Origin: Paenibacillus sp. HWE-109 | GTDB lineage: Bacteria; Bacillota; Bacilli; Paenibacillales; NBRC-103111 | Direction: 5' to 3' | NCBI RefSeq assembly: GCF_022163125.1 | Contig: NZ_CP091881.1 | Coordinates: 5,270,001 to 5,334,000, forward strand | Length of the DNA stretch: 64,000 bases | In this document: one piece after another, positions 51,997 through 60,017 of the stretch | How the letters are laid out: each line of letters begins with the position of its first letter | How positions within the stretch are numbered: the stretch's first letter is position 1 | The notes under the pieces: model-generated | What the model was told of the DNA's origin: nothing | Databases searched by the model: none | Seen by the model: only the letters and a program-made list of their open reading frames with translations | Made by a program: the position numbers and the translations under genes

Positions 51997-53668
51997 AAGC
52001 CAAGCCGCCGAGCCGCGGTCTAATCAAATCTGTCATTCTAACGAACTGGATGATGCTTATTGACAAGAAAATGGCTACTTTGAAAACCTAATGAACTGAA
52101 TAGGCGTTATCGAGTAGCTTACAGGTGGAATGGTGATCATTTTCATGATATAACGCGTCGGGAATTCGTTAGATTTTCAAAATGGACGATTTTGATCAAA
52201 TAAGGGGTGTTGAGTTCGTAAAAGCCAAGCCGCCGATCTGCCGAGTCGCAGCCTAATCAATCTATCATCCTAACGAACTGGATGATGCTTATTGACAAGA
52301 AAATGGCTACTTTGAAAACCTAATGAACTGAATAGGCGTTATCGAGTAGCTTTCAGGCGGAATGGCGATCATTTTCATGATATAACGCGTCGGGAATTCG
52401 TTAGATTTTCAAAATGGTCGATTTTGATCAAATAAGGGGTGTTGAGTTCGTAAAAGCCAACCGAAAACCAAGTCGCCGACCTGCCGAGCCGCAGCCTAAT
52501 CAATCTGTCATTCTAACGAACTGGATGATGCTTATTGACAAGAAAATGGCTACTTTGAAAACCTAATGAACTGAATTGACGTTATCGAGTAGCTTTCAGG
52601 TGGAATGGCGATCATTTTCATGATATAACGCGTCGGGAATTCATTAGATTTTCAAAATGGTCGATTTTGATCAAATAAGGGTTGTTGAGTTCGTAAAAGC
52701 CAACCGAAAACCAAGTCGCCGACCTGCCGAGCCGCGGCCTAATCAATCTATCATTCTAACGAACTGGATGATGCTTATTGACAAGAAAATGGCTACTTTG
52801 AAAACCTAATGAACTGAATAGGCGTTATCGAGTAGCTTGCAGGTGGGATGGTGATCATTTTCATGATATAACGCGTCGGGAATTCGTTAGATTTTCAAAA
52901 TGGTCGATTTTGATCAAATAAGGGGTGTTGAGTTCGTAAAAGCCAACCGAAAACCAAGTCGCCGACCTGCCGAGCCGCAGCCTAATCAATCTGTCATTCT
53001 AACGAACTGGATGATGCTTATTGACAAGAAAATGGCTACTTTGAAAACCTAATGAACTGAATTGACGTTATCGAGTAGCTTTCAGGTGGAATGGCGATCA
53101 TTTTCATGATATAACGCGTCGGGAATTCATTAGATTTTCAAAATGGTCGATTTTGATCAAATAAGGGTTGTTGAGTTCGTAAAAGCCAACCGAAAACCAA
53201 GTCGCCGACCTGCCGAGCCGCGGCCTAATCAATCTATCATTCTAACGAACTGGATGATGCTTATTGACAAGAAAATGGCTACTTTGAAAACCTAATGAAC
53301 TGAATAGGCGTTATCGAGTAGCTTGCAGGTGGGATGGTGATCATTTTCATGATATAACGCGTCGGGAATTCGTTAGATTTTCAAAATGGTCGATTTTGAT
53401 CAAATAAGGGGTGTTGAGTTCGTAAAAGCCAACCGAAAACCAAGTCGCCGACCTGCCGAGCCGCGGCCTAATCAATCTATCATTCTAACGGACTGGATGA
53501 TGCTTATTGACAAGAAAATGGCTACTTTGAAAACCTAATGAACTGAATTGGCGTTATCGAGTAGCTTACAGGCGGAATGGTGATCATTTTCATGATATAA
53601 CGCGTCGGGAATTCATTAGATTTTCAAAATGGACGATTTTGATCAAATAAGGGGTGTTGAGTTCGTAA
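51997..53668 (+). repeat. Tandem array: seven 184-bp elements with 48-59-bp linkers
   Basis: Cores at 52038-52221, 52270-52453, 52513-52696, 52756-52939, 52999-53182, 53242-53425 and 53485-53668, each exactly 184 bp. Period is 232 for the first pair and 243 afterwards. A core starts CTAACGAACTGGATGATG and ends TTGAGTTCGTAA; its ends are imperfect terminal inverted repeats (TAACGAACT/AGTTCGTAA). Linkers begin AAGCCAA and are G+C-rich (GCCGACCTGCCGAGCCG). No open frame longer than 60 codons lies in the array. Copies 3-4 and 5-6 are the same as read by eye. Non-coding; may be a structured RNA or MITE-like element. Confidence 0.95.
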
Positions 53669-53758
53669 GGTGGCCTGACTCAGGAGTCATTGACTTCTGG
53701 GACACCTCGCGACCTGCGGCGGTGTTCATTACAATTTGTTACTAGGGATGCGGATGGG

Positions 53759-53829
53759 TTGGGCTTGGGCTTGGGCTTGGGCTTGGACTTGGGCTTGGGC
53801 TTGGGCTTGGGCTTGGGCTTGGCGTTGGT
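53759..53829 (+). repeat. Hexanucleotide microsatellite (TTGGGC)n
   Basis: Ten units of TTGGGC from 53759 to 53818, nine perfect and one TTGGAC, then decaying (TTGGCG, TTGGTT). GGG runs every six bases meet the usual G-quadruplex pattern and resemble eukaryotic telomere repeats. Located between the 184-bp array and the codA-like gene terminator. Confidence 0.95.
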
Positions 53830-53895
53830 TAGGCTTATTTCCTGCCTTCATGGTGGGGTTCCCACAGTACAAACTTGGCGAAGGAGTCACTCAAA

Positions 53896-53925
53896 CAAAA
53901 AATCGGGGTAAGCTTCGCTCACCCC
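53896..53925 (-). terminator. Terminator of the right-hand catabolic cluster
   Basis: Stem GGGGTGAGC / GCTTACCCC with GAA loop, followed by TTTTTTG on the minus strand, 25 bp after the codA-like stop. Confidence 0.88.
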
Positions 53926-53947
53926 AAATCCAAAACATTAATCTACA

Positions 53948-55207
53948 TTATATTGGTGTATAAAGTTGACTCCTCGCAGGCCATGTTTCCGCCACGATGC
54001 GGCCTTGGCTAACCACATAGCGGCAGCTCGGCTGGTTGCTAACTAAATCCATGGCATCTCTGCCTGGCAGCACTATGAAATTGGCCCGATTCCCCACTTG
54101 CAGGCCATAATCCTCAAGCTGCAGCGTCTTCGCTCCGCGAGTAGTAATCATGCGGACCAGCTCAGCGACCTCATCGCGTCCCATCATATGAGCTAGATGA
54201 GCCGCCATATGCGCAGCTTGCAGCACACTTCCTGTCCCCATCGGATAAAAGGGCGTCCGGATATCATCATGCGCAATGCTGACATTAACGCCTGCTGACC
54301 ATAACTCCTTGATCCGAGTAATGCCTCGGCCTTTGGGGTACCCGTCAAACCGGCCCTGCATGGCACTATTAATAAGTGGACAGCAGACCACATTCACACC
54401 TGAACGAGCCAGCAAGCCAAGCACTTTGTGAAAATACGCTTCACCATAATAAGCTGAAGCACTCGCATGCGCCACCGTTACACGTTCACGAAGTCCGGTG
54501 CGAATCGCTAGATGGGCCGTACTCTCCAGGAAGGTAGAGTGCGCGTCATCGATCTCGTCACAAAACACGTGAACGAAACATCCATACTTCTGCGCCATGG
54601 CAAAGCAAATCTCAAGCGAAGCTAAACCTTCCTCGCGCGTAGGCTCCAGATGCGGAATGGCTCCAATGCCATCGGCGCCAAGCTTGAGCGCTTGTTCAAG
54701 GCGCTGCACATTGTCCGGGCAGGCCCTAAGTCCGTCTTGCGGGAACGCGATAACCTGCAAATTCATGTAGGACTTGACGCGCTCGCGCAAGGCAAGAAGA
54801 GCATGAAGGGCGGTCAGATCCGGATCCGAGATGTCCGCTTGCGTCCGTACGTGAAGGATTCCTGCCGCCAGCTGCAACTGCAGCACTTGCTCGGCTCGGC
54901 TCATCACATCCTCATACGTCAAGGTCTCTTTGCGCTTCTGCCAAAGCCGAATACCCTCAAACAGCGTGCCGCTCTCATTCCATGCCGGTTCACCTGCTGT
55001 TAAGACCGTGTCCAGATGAATATGGGACTCTACAAACGGAGGAAGCACCAGATGCCCGGTGCTATCGATTTCCCGCTCTCCTCGCTCGTCGAACTTGCCT
55101 ATCATGGCAATTGCGCCATCTTTTATTCCAATATCCATCGGCACTTGATGTTCGGAGTCATCCAACAGCCGTATTTGACGAAAAACAAGATCCAGCAGTT
55201 CCCTCAC
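53948..55207 (-). CDS. Cytosine-deaminase-like amidohydrolase with altered metal-ligand position
   Basis: 419 residues aligning without gaps over long stretches with CodA: HIHLDTVLTAGEPAWNESGT, FEGIRLWQKRKETLTYEDV, QVIAFPQDGL, LGADGIGAIPHLEPTREEG and GRFDGYPKGRGITRIKELW. First metal ligands H62 and H64, E218, H247 and D314 are present. At the fourth ligand, CodA His214 (VHCDE), the sequence has Phe215 (HVFCDE), with a His two residues earlier. It may deaminate another pyrimidine, purine or triazine, bind metal differently, or be weakly active. The GTG start touches the AAGGAGG site; a CTG four codons on is better spaced, so the start is uncertain. Last gene of the cluster. Confidence 0.85.
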   Translation of the reverse strand: MRELLDLVFRQIRLLDDSEHQVPMDIGIKDGAIAMIGKFDERGEREIDSTGHLVLPPFVESHIHLDTVLTAGEPAWNESGTLFEGIRLWQKRKETLTYEDVMSRAEQVLQLQLAAGILHVRTQADISDPDLTALHALLALRERVKSYMNLQVIAFPQDGLRACPDNVQRLEQALKLGADGIGAIPHLEPTREEGLASLEICFAMAQKYGCFVHVFCDEIDDAHSTFLESTAHLAIRTGLRERVTVAHASASAYYGEAYFHKVLGLLARSGVNVVCCPLINSAMQGRFDGYPKGRGITRIKELWSAGVNVSIAHDDIRTPFYPMGTGSVLQAAHMAAHLAHMMGRDEVAELVRMITTRGAKTLQLEDYGLQVGNRANFIVLPGRDAMDLVSNQPSCRYVVSQGRIVAETWPARSQLYTPI

Positions 55208-55227
55208 CTCCTTCGCTTCGCGCCTAA

Positions 55228-56124
55228 TTAATTGTCCTTCTTCATTTCGGATTCATGCCATGAGCTGAGCATCCATTTGGCAAATCCGTTTACGAGCAAG
55301 AAGAAACAAATCCCAAGTGCAGAAGCCGAAAGTCCGCAGGCAAATAAATAGGGAGTTTTCAAACGGGCAGCCGCATACGTGATGGCATAGCCAAGGCCGC
55401 CTTGTCCGCCTCCAATTCCAGCAATATATTCCCCAACAATAGCTCCGACAACAGATAAGGTACAGGAAATTTTCAACCCCGCAACAATGTATGGCAGAGC
55501 AGCTGGAATACGCAGCTTCCACATGGTTTGAAACGAATTGGCATTGTATAAATAGAACAAGTTGCTCATATTCTGATCCGTGGAGTTCAGACCAATTAGG
55601 GTATTCGAAAGCATCGGGAAAAATCCGATCAAAAACGTAATAATCACGATCGCATTGACACCGGCATCAAACCAGATGACGATCAAAGGCGCGATTGCAA
55701 CAATCGGAATCGTTTGTAGAATGATGGCATAGGGGTACACGCTCTTCTCAATCCATTTGGAGCTGGCCAGAAGAATCGCTCCGGCAACGCCTAAGATAAT
55801 ACTCAGGAAGAATCCAAGAACAGCTTCCAATGTGGTCGTCCTGACGGACACCCATAATGCATATTTATTCTCAACCGCTGCCGCCAGAATATCGGACGGT
55901 TTAGGCACGAGATAAACGGGCGCCTTCATTATATAGGCAATAAGTTCCCACCCGCCAATGAACACAACGAAGGCAACAAGTGGCGGCAGTAAATGTTTGA
56001 AAAGCAGCAGCAATCGGAGGCTAGGCGGCACTCCGTCTTCAAGCCGCTTAGTCCAAGCTATGCGCTCGCGAGCAGGGAATATTTCATCGGGCAGGATTTG
56101 CAGGTATTTGGAATCTACGGCCAT
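55228..56124 (-). CDS. ABC transporter permease (SsuC/TauC/ThiX type)
   Basis: 298 residues, six predicted helices. BPD_transp_1 features: LVAFVVFIGGWELIAY, TLEAVLGFFLSIILGV, IVAIAPLIVIWFD and the EAA-like loop NANSFQTMWKLRIPAALPYIVAGLK. Together with the ATPase and the solute-binding protein of this cluster it makes a complete importer for a small organic molecule (nitrate/sulfonate/pyrimidine class). Start at the second ATG, eight bases after GGGGG; the first ATG two codons earlier is very close to it. It follows the FAD-enzyme gene by 18 bp. Confidence 0.88.
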   Translation of the reverse strand: MAVDSKYLQILPDEIFPARERIAWTKRLEDGVPPSLRLLLLFKHLLPPLVAFVVFIGGWELIAYIMKAPVYLVPKPSDILAAAVENKYALWVSVRTTTLEAVLGFFLSIILGVAGAILLASSKWIEKSVYPYAIILQTIPIVAIAPLIVIWFDAGVNAIVIITFLIGFFPMLSNTLIGLNSTDQNMSNLFYLYNANSFQTMWKLRIPAALPYIVAGLKISCTLSVVGAIVGEYIAGIGGGQGGLGYAITYAAARLKTPYLFACGLSASALGICFFLLVNGFAKWMLSSWHESEMKKDN

Positions 56125-56142
56125 TTTCATGTCCCCCTTTAC

Positions 56143-57480
56143 TTACATTTCAACGATAATTTTGCCTGGATTGAGCAGACCTCTAGGATCATTCACTCGT
56201 TTCTTAAGCTCCATGCTATTAACTTCTCCGCGTCCGCCATGGTCCAGCACCCACGTATGGGGATCGAATATTCGGACACCAATGGATTCGCAATAGGAAA
56301 TAATCTCATATAATCGCTCTTCACTCTGGAAGCGAACGACCGGAAGTGCTGTAGGCGTAAGCAAGCCACCACTTCGCACCCATTCGAAATGCAGATACAC
56401 TTCATCGCCGAATTTGGCTTTCAGTTCTCTGATTTGTTCCATATAGCTCTCCAGCTTAAAGCCAGCTTGCAGATAAGTCATTGAGGCATCGGTTTTCATT
56501 GCCCATAATGTCGTATGGTTCCATGTGAAATCGGATACGCCAATCGTTTTGCGATAGTGATTTGCTGCAATGAAGTGGCCAATGTGACCGCCAAAGCGGC
56601 TCGCCAACTGCTCCACAAGCGGCAAGCTAATCTCCGCAAACTCCAGCATGACAGCTGCTTTCCCCGTTTGAATCACTTTCGCGAAAGGTACAAAATAAGA
56701 TGGGATTGGCCATTCCATTGGGGCCACAAGCCTTTTCAGCACAGCTGTTTCTTGCGCCAGTTCCTCCCCAAAAAGCATCGCTTGCTCCAAGGTGTCGAAT
56801 TGCGCAATCGCCTGCGCCCACTCGGTTCGAGGGGATAACGGAATGGTGACCTCGGTCAAAATGCCTGTTGTTCCATAATTATGAATATAGTTAAACAAGT
56901 CAGGACCAGAAACAACCAGACGCTGAGGCGTTTCTTCCATCGTATAAATGACGGCTTCCAGTACATTGCCATCCCATAGATTCCCATGCGTGATCGATCC
57001 GATGCCGCCGGAACCACCGCTTACAAAGCCTCCAACCGTCGCCTTCACATAGGTGCTTGGATAAATGCGAATTTCTTGACCCGCTTCGCGCGCCTTTTTA
57101 TCAATGACACCTAATCTCACCCCGCACTGTAAACGGGCAAAGCCAGGTCCAATTTCCACAATGTCGTCCATCCGGCTTAAATCAAGGACAATACCGCCTT
57201 GCAACGGGACAGCCTGACCATAATTGCCTGTGCCAGCACCGCGTACCGTGACGGGAATGTCATGCCGATAGCCAAAAGCCAGAATCTCAGCCACTTCCGT
57301 CTCATTGCGGGGTGTCACAATAGCATCTGCTGCTTTGATATGCCCCAATTGCCGATTAAGAACAGGGGAATACCAGTAATAATCCTTGGAAAGCTTCTCT
57401 CTTGTGGCTTGATCCATATGGATGATCTCTTCGCTGAACTGATCTTGGATCTCTTGCTCCCAACTTATCGACATAGCCAT
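56143..57480 (-). CDS. FAD-binding oxidoreductase (GlcD/vanillyl-alcohol-oxidase fold)
   Basis: 445 residues. FAD_binding_4 domain: IVTPRNETEVAEILAFGYRH, PVTVRGAGTGNYGQAVPLQG (FAD phosphate loop), GGFVSGGSGGIGSITHGNLWD and YGTTGILTEVTIPL. C-terminal part ends NDPRGLLNPGKIIVE, the usual tail. Likely oxidises a hydroxylated or aldehyde intermediate in the pathway, or accepts electrons from a substrate C-H or C-N. Start at the ATG preceded by GAGGAGGAAC. Lies between the importer ATPase and permease genes, so it belongs to the same transcript. Confidence 0.9.
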   Translation of the reverse strand: MAMSISWEQEIQDQFSEEIIHMDQATREKLSKDYYWYSPVLNRQLGHIKAADAIVTPRNETEVAEILAFGYRHDIPVTVRGAGTGNYGQAVPLQGGIVLDLSRMDDIVEIGPGFARLQCGVRLGVIDKKAREAGQEIRIYPSTYVKATVGGFVSGGSGGIGSITHGNLWDGNVLEAVIYTMEETPQRLVVSGPDLFNYIHNYGTTGILTEVTIPLSPRTEWAQAIAQFDTLEQAMLFGEELAQETAVLKRLVAPMEWPIPSYFVPFAKVIQTGKAAVMLEFAEISLPLVEQLASRFGGHIGHFIAANHYRKTIGVSDFTWNHTTLWAMKTDASMTYLQAGFKLESYMEQIRELKAKFGDEVYLHFEWVRSGGLLTPTALPVVRFQSEERLYEIISYCESIGVRIFDPHTWVLDHGGRGEVNSMELKKRVNDPRGLLNPGKIIVEM

Positions 57481-57507
57481 AATCTGTTCCTCCTCTCGTA
57501 TCACGCA

Positions 57508-58311
57508 TTAATGTTCGAGCGCCGCATTAACATCTCTCACCAAATCGCTGAACTGCGTCGTTGTGCGATAGCTTTCATCTCTTGGAAAAGGGACGGGGAT
57601 ATCGATTGTCGCTGATATTTTGCCCGGGCGTGGTGTCATGACGACAACACTGGTGGATAGAAAGACAGATTCGAATACATTATGTGTAACGAACAATACC
57701 GTCATGGATTTGTCCTGCTGCCAAATGCTCAGCAGCTCCATTTGGAGCGTTTGTCGTGTAATCTCATCCAAAGCGCCGAATGGCTCATCCATGAGCAGCA
57801 GCTTAGGCCGTGAGATTAGCGCCCGGGCGATGGATACCCGCATTTTCATGCCGCCTGAGAGTTCTCGAGGCAGTACCTTCATATAATCTTTCAAACCGAC
57901 AAGCTCCAGCACACGCTCCGCTTCCTTCTGCTGCGTCTTCTTGTCAACTCCCCGCAATTCTAGCGGCAATTTCACATTGGCCTCAACTGTTGACCACGGC
58001 AGCAAGGTATGATCTTGGAAAACGAAGGCAATGTCGCTTTGCTTGCGCGCTTCTTTGGGGGTTGTGCCAAACACATCCAACGTCCCTTTGCTCGGCTTAG
58101 CCAAGCCTGTAATCATTTTGAAAATCGTTGACTTGCCGCAGCCGGACGGACCCACGAAACAGAGGAACTCGCCTTCCTTGATCGTTAAATTCACATCTTG
58201 CAGAGCTATTGTTCCGTTCGGATACGTCTTGGACAGGTTGGCCATCGTAACGAATTTGGCATCGGAGGCATCCATGCCTGGTATGAGGAGCTGCGAAGAG
58301 TTCATAGCCAT
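57508..58311 (-). CDS. ABC transporter ATPase (SsuB/TauB/ThiZ type)
   Basis: 267 residues. Walker A GPSGCGKST, Q-loop FVFQDHTLLPW, signature LSGGMKMRVSIARAL, Walker B LLLMDEPFGALDE and LFVTHNVFESVFL, the FTHD-like switch of this subfamily. C-terminus IPVPFPRDESYRT is also typical. Start at the ATG nine bases after GGGAG. Energises uptake with the permease two genes downstream and the binding protein upstream. Confidence 0.93.
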   Translation of the reverse strand: MAMNSSQLLIPGMDASDAKFVTMANLSKTYPNGTIALQDVNLTIKEGEFLCFVGPSGCGKSTIFKMITGLAKPSKGTLDVFGTTPKEARKQSDIAFVFQDHTLLPWSTVEANVKLPLELRGVDKKTQQKEAERVLELVGLKDYMKVLPRELSGGMKMRVSIARALISRPKLLLMDEPFGALDEITRQTLQMELLSIWQQDKSMTVLFVTHNVFESVFLSTSVVVMTPRPGKISATIDIPVPFPRDESYRTTTQFSDLVRDVNAALEH

Positions 58312-58362
58312 TAGCTTCATCTCCCAATCAAGTGATTTGGTTGAAACAGGTCGTAATTGCTG

Positions 58363-59175
58363 CTATCGGTCAATCCTTAATGTTTTCATCTCAAAAGTCT
58401 GGAATTCCAGCAGTGCTTCCGCAATCATTGCCCCATAATTCCTCGTCATGGCTTGACCCTTGGCGATTGTTGCCTGTGTGGCATCGCCCGAAATGCCCGA
58501 TGCGGACAGGTCATTCATCACCCATGCAAATGCACGACTGCGCAGCGCCAAATAGCGCGACTCCGGATAATTCGGATATTCCGTAGGCGCTGCTTCCATA
58601 TGCACCCAATGCGGCATTGCTGACATCACCAATGAGGTTTCCATGTCCCCGGCATGTATACCAGCCTGCTTCTCAAGCGGTGTCAGCCATTCATCCGCAC
58701 CACCAAGTCCGCCTGGATCTAATCGGAAAACAGCCAAGCCAGTTTCAATGCGGATTTCCCTGCCCATCATATTCAATAAATCCGTGTTGCCTCCGTGCGT
58801 GTTTACAAGCACTAATTTGTGAAACCCGCTCTTGCTGAGGCTTTTGGCAATGTCCATCACGACAGCCATTAAAGTCGTTGCCGACAGCGTGATCGTGCCT
58901 GCATGGCCAAGATGTTCGGTGCTTTTCCCATATGGTATCGCTGGCAGCAGCCAAATATTCGCTTCATCAGGCAGTTGCTCGAAAGCTTCCGTTAAGAGCA
59001 CTTCGGAAATCAATGTATCTGTAAAGACAGGCATATGAGGTCCATGTTGTTCCACAGCGCCAACCGGCAGCACGATAAGCGCATCTTCCTTAGGAACGTC
59101 AGCAACCTCCATTGTGCTTAAGCGCGGAAAAAAGTGGCGATCCCATGCTTTTCCTGTATAACGACTGTATGCCAT
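58363..59175 (-). CDS. Creatininase-family amidohydrolase
   Basis: 270 residues of the creatinine amidohydrolase / FAPy-deformylase (ArfB) / MftE family, which hydrolyses cyclic or formyl amides using metal ions. Motifs: LPVGAVEQHGPHMPVFTDTL (Glu, His, Asp metal ligands), GKSTEHLGHAGTITLS, LVNTHGGNTDLL and AGDMETSLVMS (second metal Glu). The gene neighbourhood (ring oxygenase, deaminase-like enzymes, importer) suggests opening of a cyclic amide intermediate. Start at the ATG after GGGAGG. First gene of the transcript that ends with the codA-like gene; a terminator-like hairpin precedes it. Confidence 0.9.
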   Translation of the reverse strand: MAYSRYTGKAWDRHFFPRLSTMEVADVPKEDALIVLPVGAVEQHGPHMPVFTDTLISEVLLTEAFEQLPDEANIWLLPAIPYGKSTEHLGHAGTITLSATTLMAVVMDIAKSLSKSGFHKLVLVNTHGGNTDLLNMMGREIRIETGLAVFRLDPGGLGGADEWLTPLEKQAGIHAGDMETSLVMSAMPHWVHMEAAPTEYPNYPESRYLALRSRAFAWVMNDLSASGISGDATQATIAKGQAMTRNYGAMIAEALLEFQTFEMKTLRIDR

Positions 59176-59221
59176 GCTGACTACCTCCCTCTGTGTGCAG
59201 GGTATGCACATCCTTCGTATG

Positions 59222-59258
59222 AAAAAAGATCCCGCCTCATGAGTGAAGGGTGGATCTT
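59222..59258 (-). terminator. Terminator between wrbA-like and creatininase-like genes
   Basis: Imperfect stem AAGATCCACCC / GGCGGGATCTT followed by TTTTTTC on the minus strand. It divides the catabolic cluster into separate transcripts or provides partial termination. Confidence 0.6.
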
Positions 59259-59287
59259 AAACTTTCAAAGTAACGTTCCTTGCGATC

Positions 59288-60007
59288 CTATTTCTGCGTC
59301 TGGAACATCTGTAAAGCAGCAGCTACATCAGCAACTCTTTCGCCTAACCTAGCAGCCATCAATAGTTCCCTCGGGTCTGGTGATAACGAGCTGTCAGGCC
59401 CTGCCAATGTAGAAGCCCCATAAGGGGAACACCCAATGGCATCGGCTGTTAAATACTCTGGATTCTCGGAATACGGCAGTCCAACGAAAATCATACCAAA
59501 ATGAAACAGCGGTACCATGGATGTCAAAATTGCTGCTTCGTGGCCTGTGTGAATCGAAGCTGTACTATTAAATATCCCAGTCGGTTTTCCTTCCAAAGCA
59601 CCTTCGATACACAGATCTCCGGCCATTTCAAGAAATAGCTTCACTTGCGCAGGCATCGTTCCATAATACGTTGGAAACCCCCACAGAATGCCGTCCGCCC
59701 AGCGTAGATCGTCATTCGTAGCAATTGGGATATCTTGCTGCAATTCTAGCGTAGCTTCATATTTGCTGTAACGATCCGTTAATCGGAATTGATGGGATAA
59801 CACCTTCGTGCTTGCCTGCTTCTCATCCCCAACCTGTGAACGCTGTTTATCTTGCTGAATCACCCGATTTTGCTCCGCAACCATCTCGGGAATTCGAACG
59901 ATTTTCACTTCATGGGTCCCGAATTGGCTGGCTCCATCCGCAACTGCCTGTGCCATTTGGTAGACATGGCCGAATGCGCTGTAATAAATGACCAATAGAT
60001 TCGCCAT
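59288..60007 (-). CDS. WrbA-like NAD(P)H:quinone oxidoreductase / flavodoxin-fold protein
   Basis: 239 residues. FMN-binding loop VIYYSAFGHVYQMAQAVADG at the N-terminus, FPTYYGTMPAQVKLFLEMAG and FNSTASIHTGHEAAI as in WrbA, and GCSPYGASTLAG near the C-terminus. About 40 residues longer than E. coli WrbA because of an insertion at about 45-85. It could supply electrons to, or detoxify quinoid products of, the Rieske oxygenase step. Ten bases after the amidohydrolase stop, with AGGGTGAGG before ATG. Confidence 0.9.
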   Translation of the reverse strand: MANLLVIYYSAFGHVYQMAQAVADGASQFGTHEVKIVRIPEMVAEQNRVIQQDKQRSQVGDEKQASTKVLSHQFRLTDRYSKYEATLELQQDIPIATNDDLRWADGILWGFPTYYGTMPAQVKLFLEMAGDLCIEGALEGKPTGIFNSTASIHTGHEAAILTSMVPLFHFGMIFVGLPYSENPEYLTADAIGCSPYGASTLAGPDSSLSPDPRELLMAARLGERVADVAAALQMFQTQK

Positions 60008-60017
60008 ATTTCAAACC

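Noticed and set aside
51997..53668. CRISPR array
   Set aside because: Units are 243 bp, the cores are 184 bp, the linkers are themselves repeated, and no cas genes are near.
53690..53963. Open frames encoding LGLGLG or AWAWAW repeats
   Set aside because: They are by-products of the TTGGGC microsatellite, have no ribosome binding site and overlap the terminator of the codA-like gene.
59222..59260. T-box leader (GGGTGGATC resembles the T-box core)
   Set aside because: The motif is on the plus strand whereas all genes here are on the minus strand, and no stem I or specifier loop is seen.
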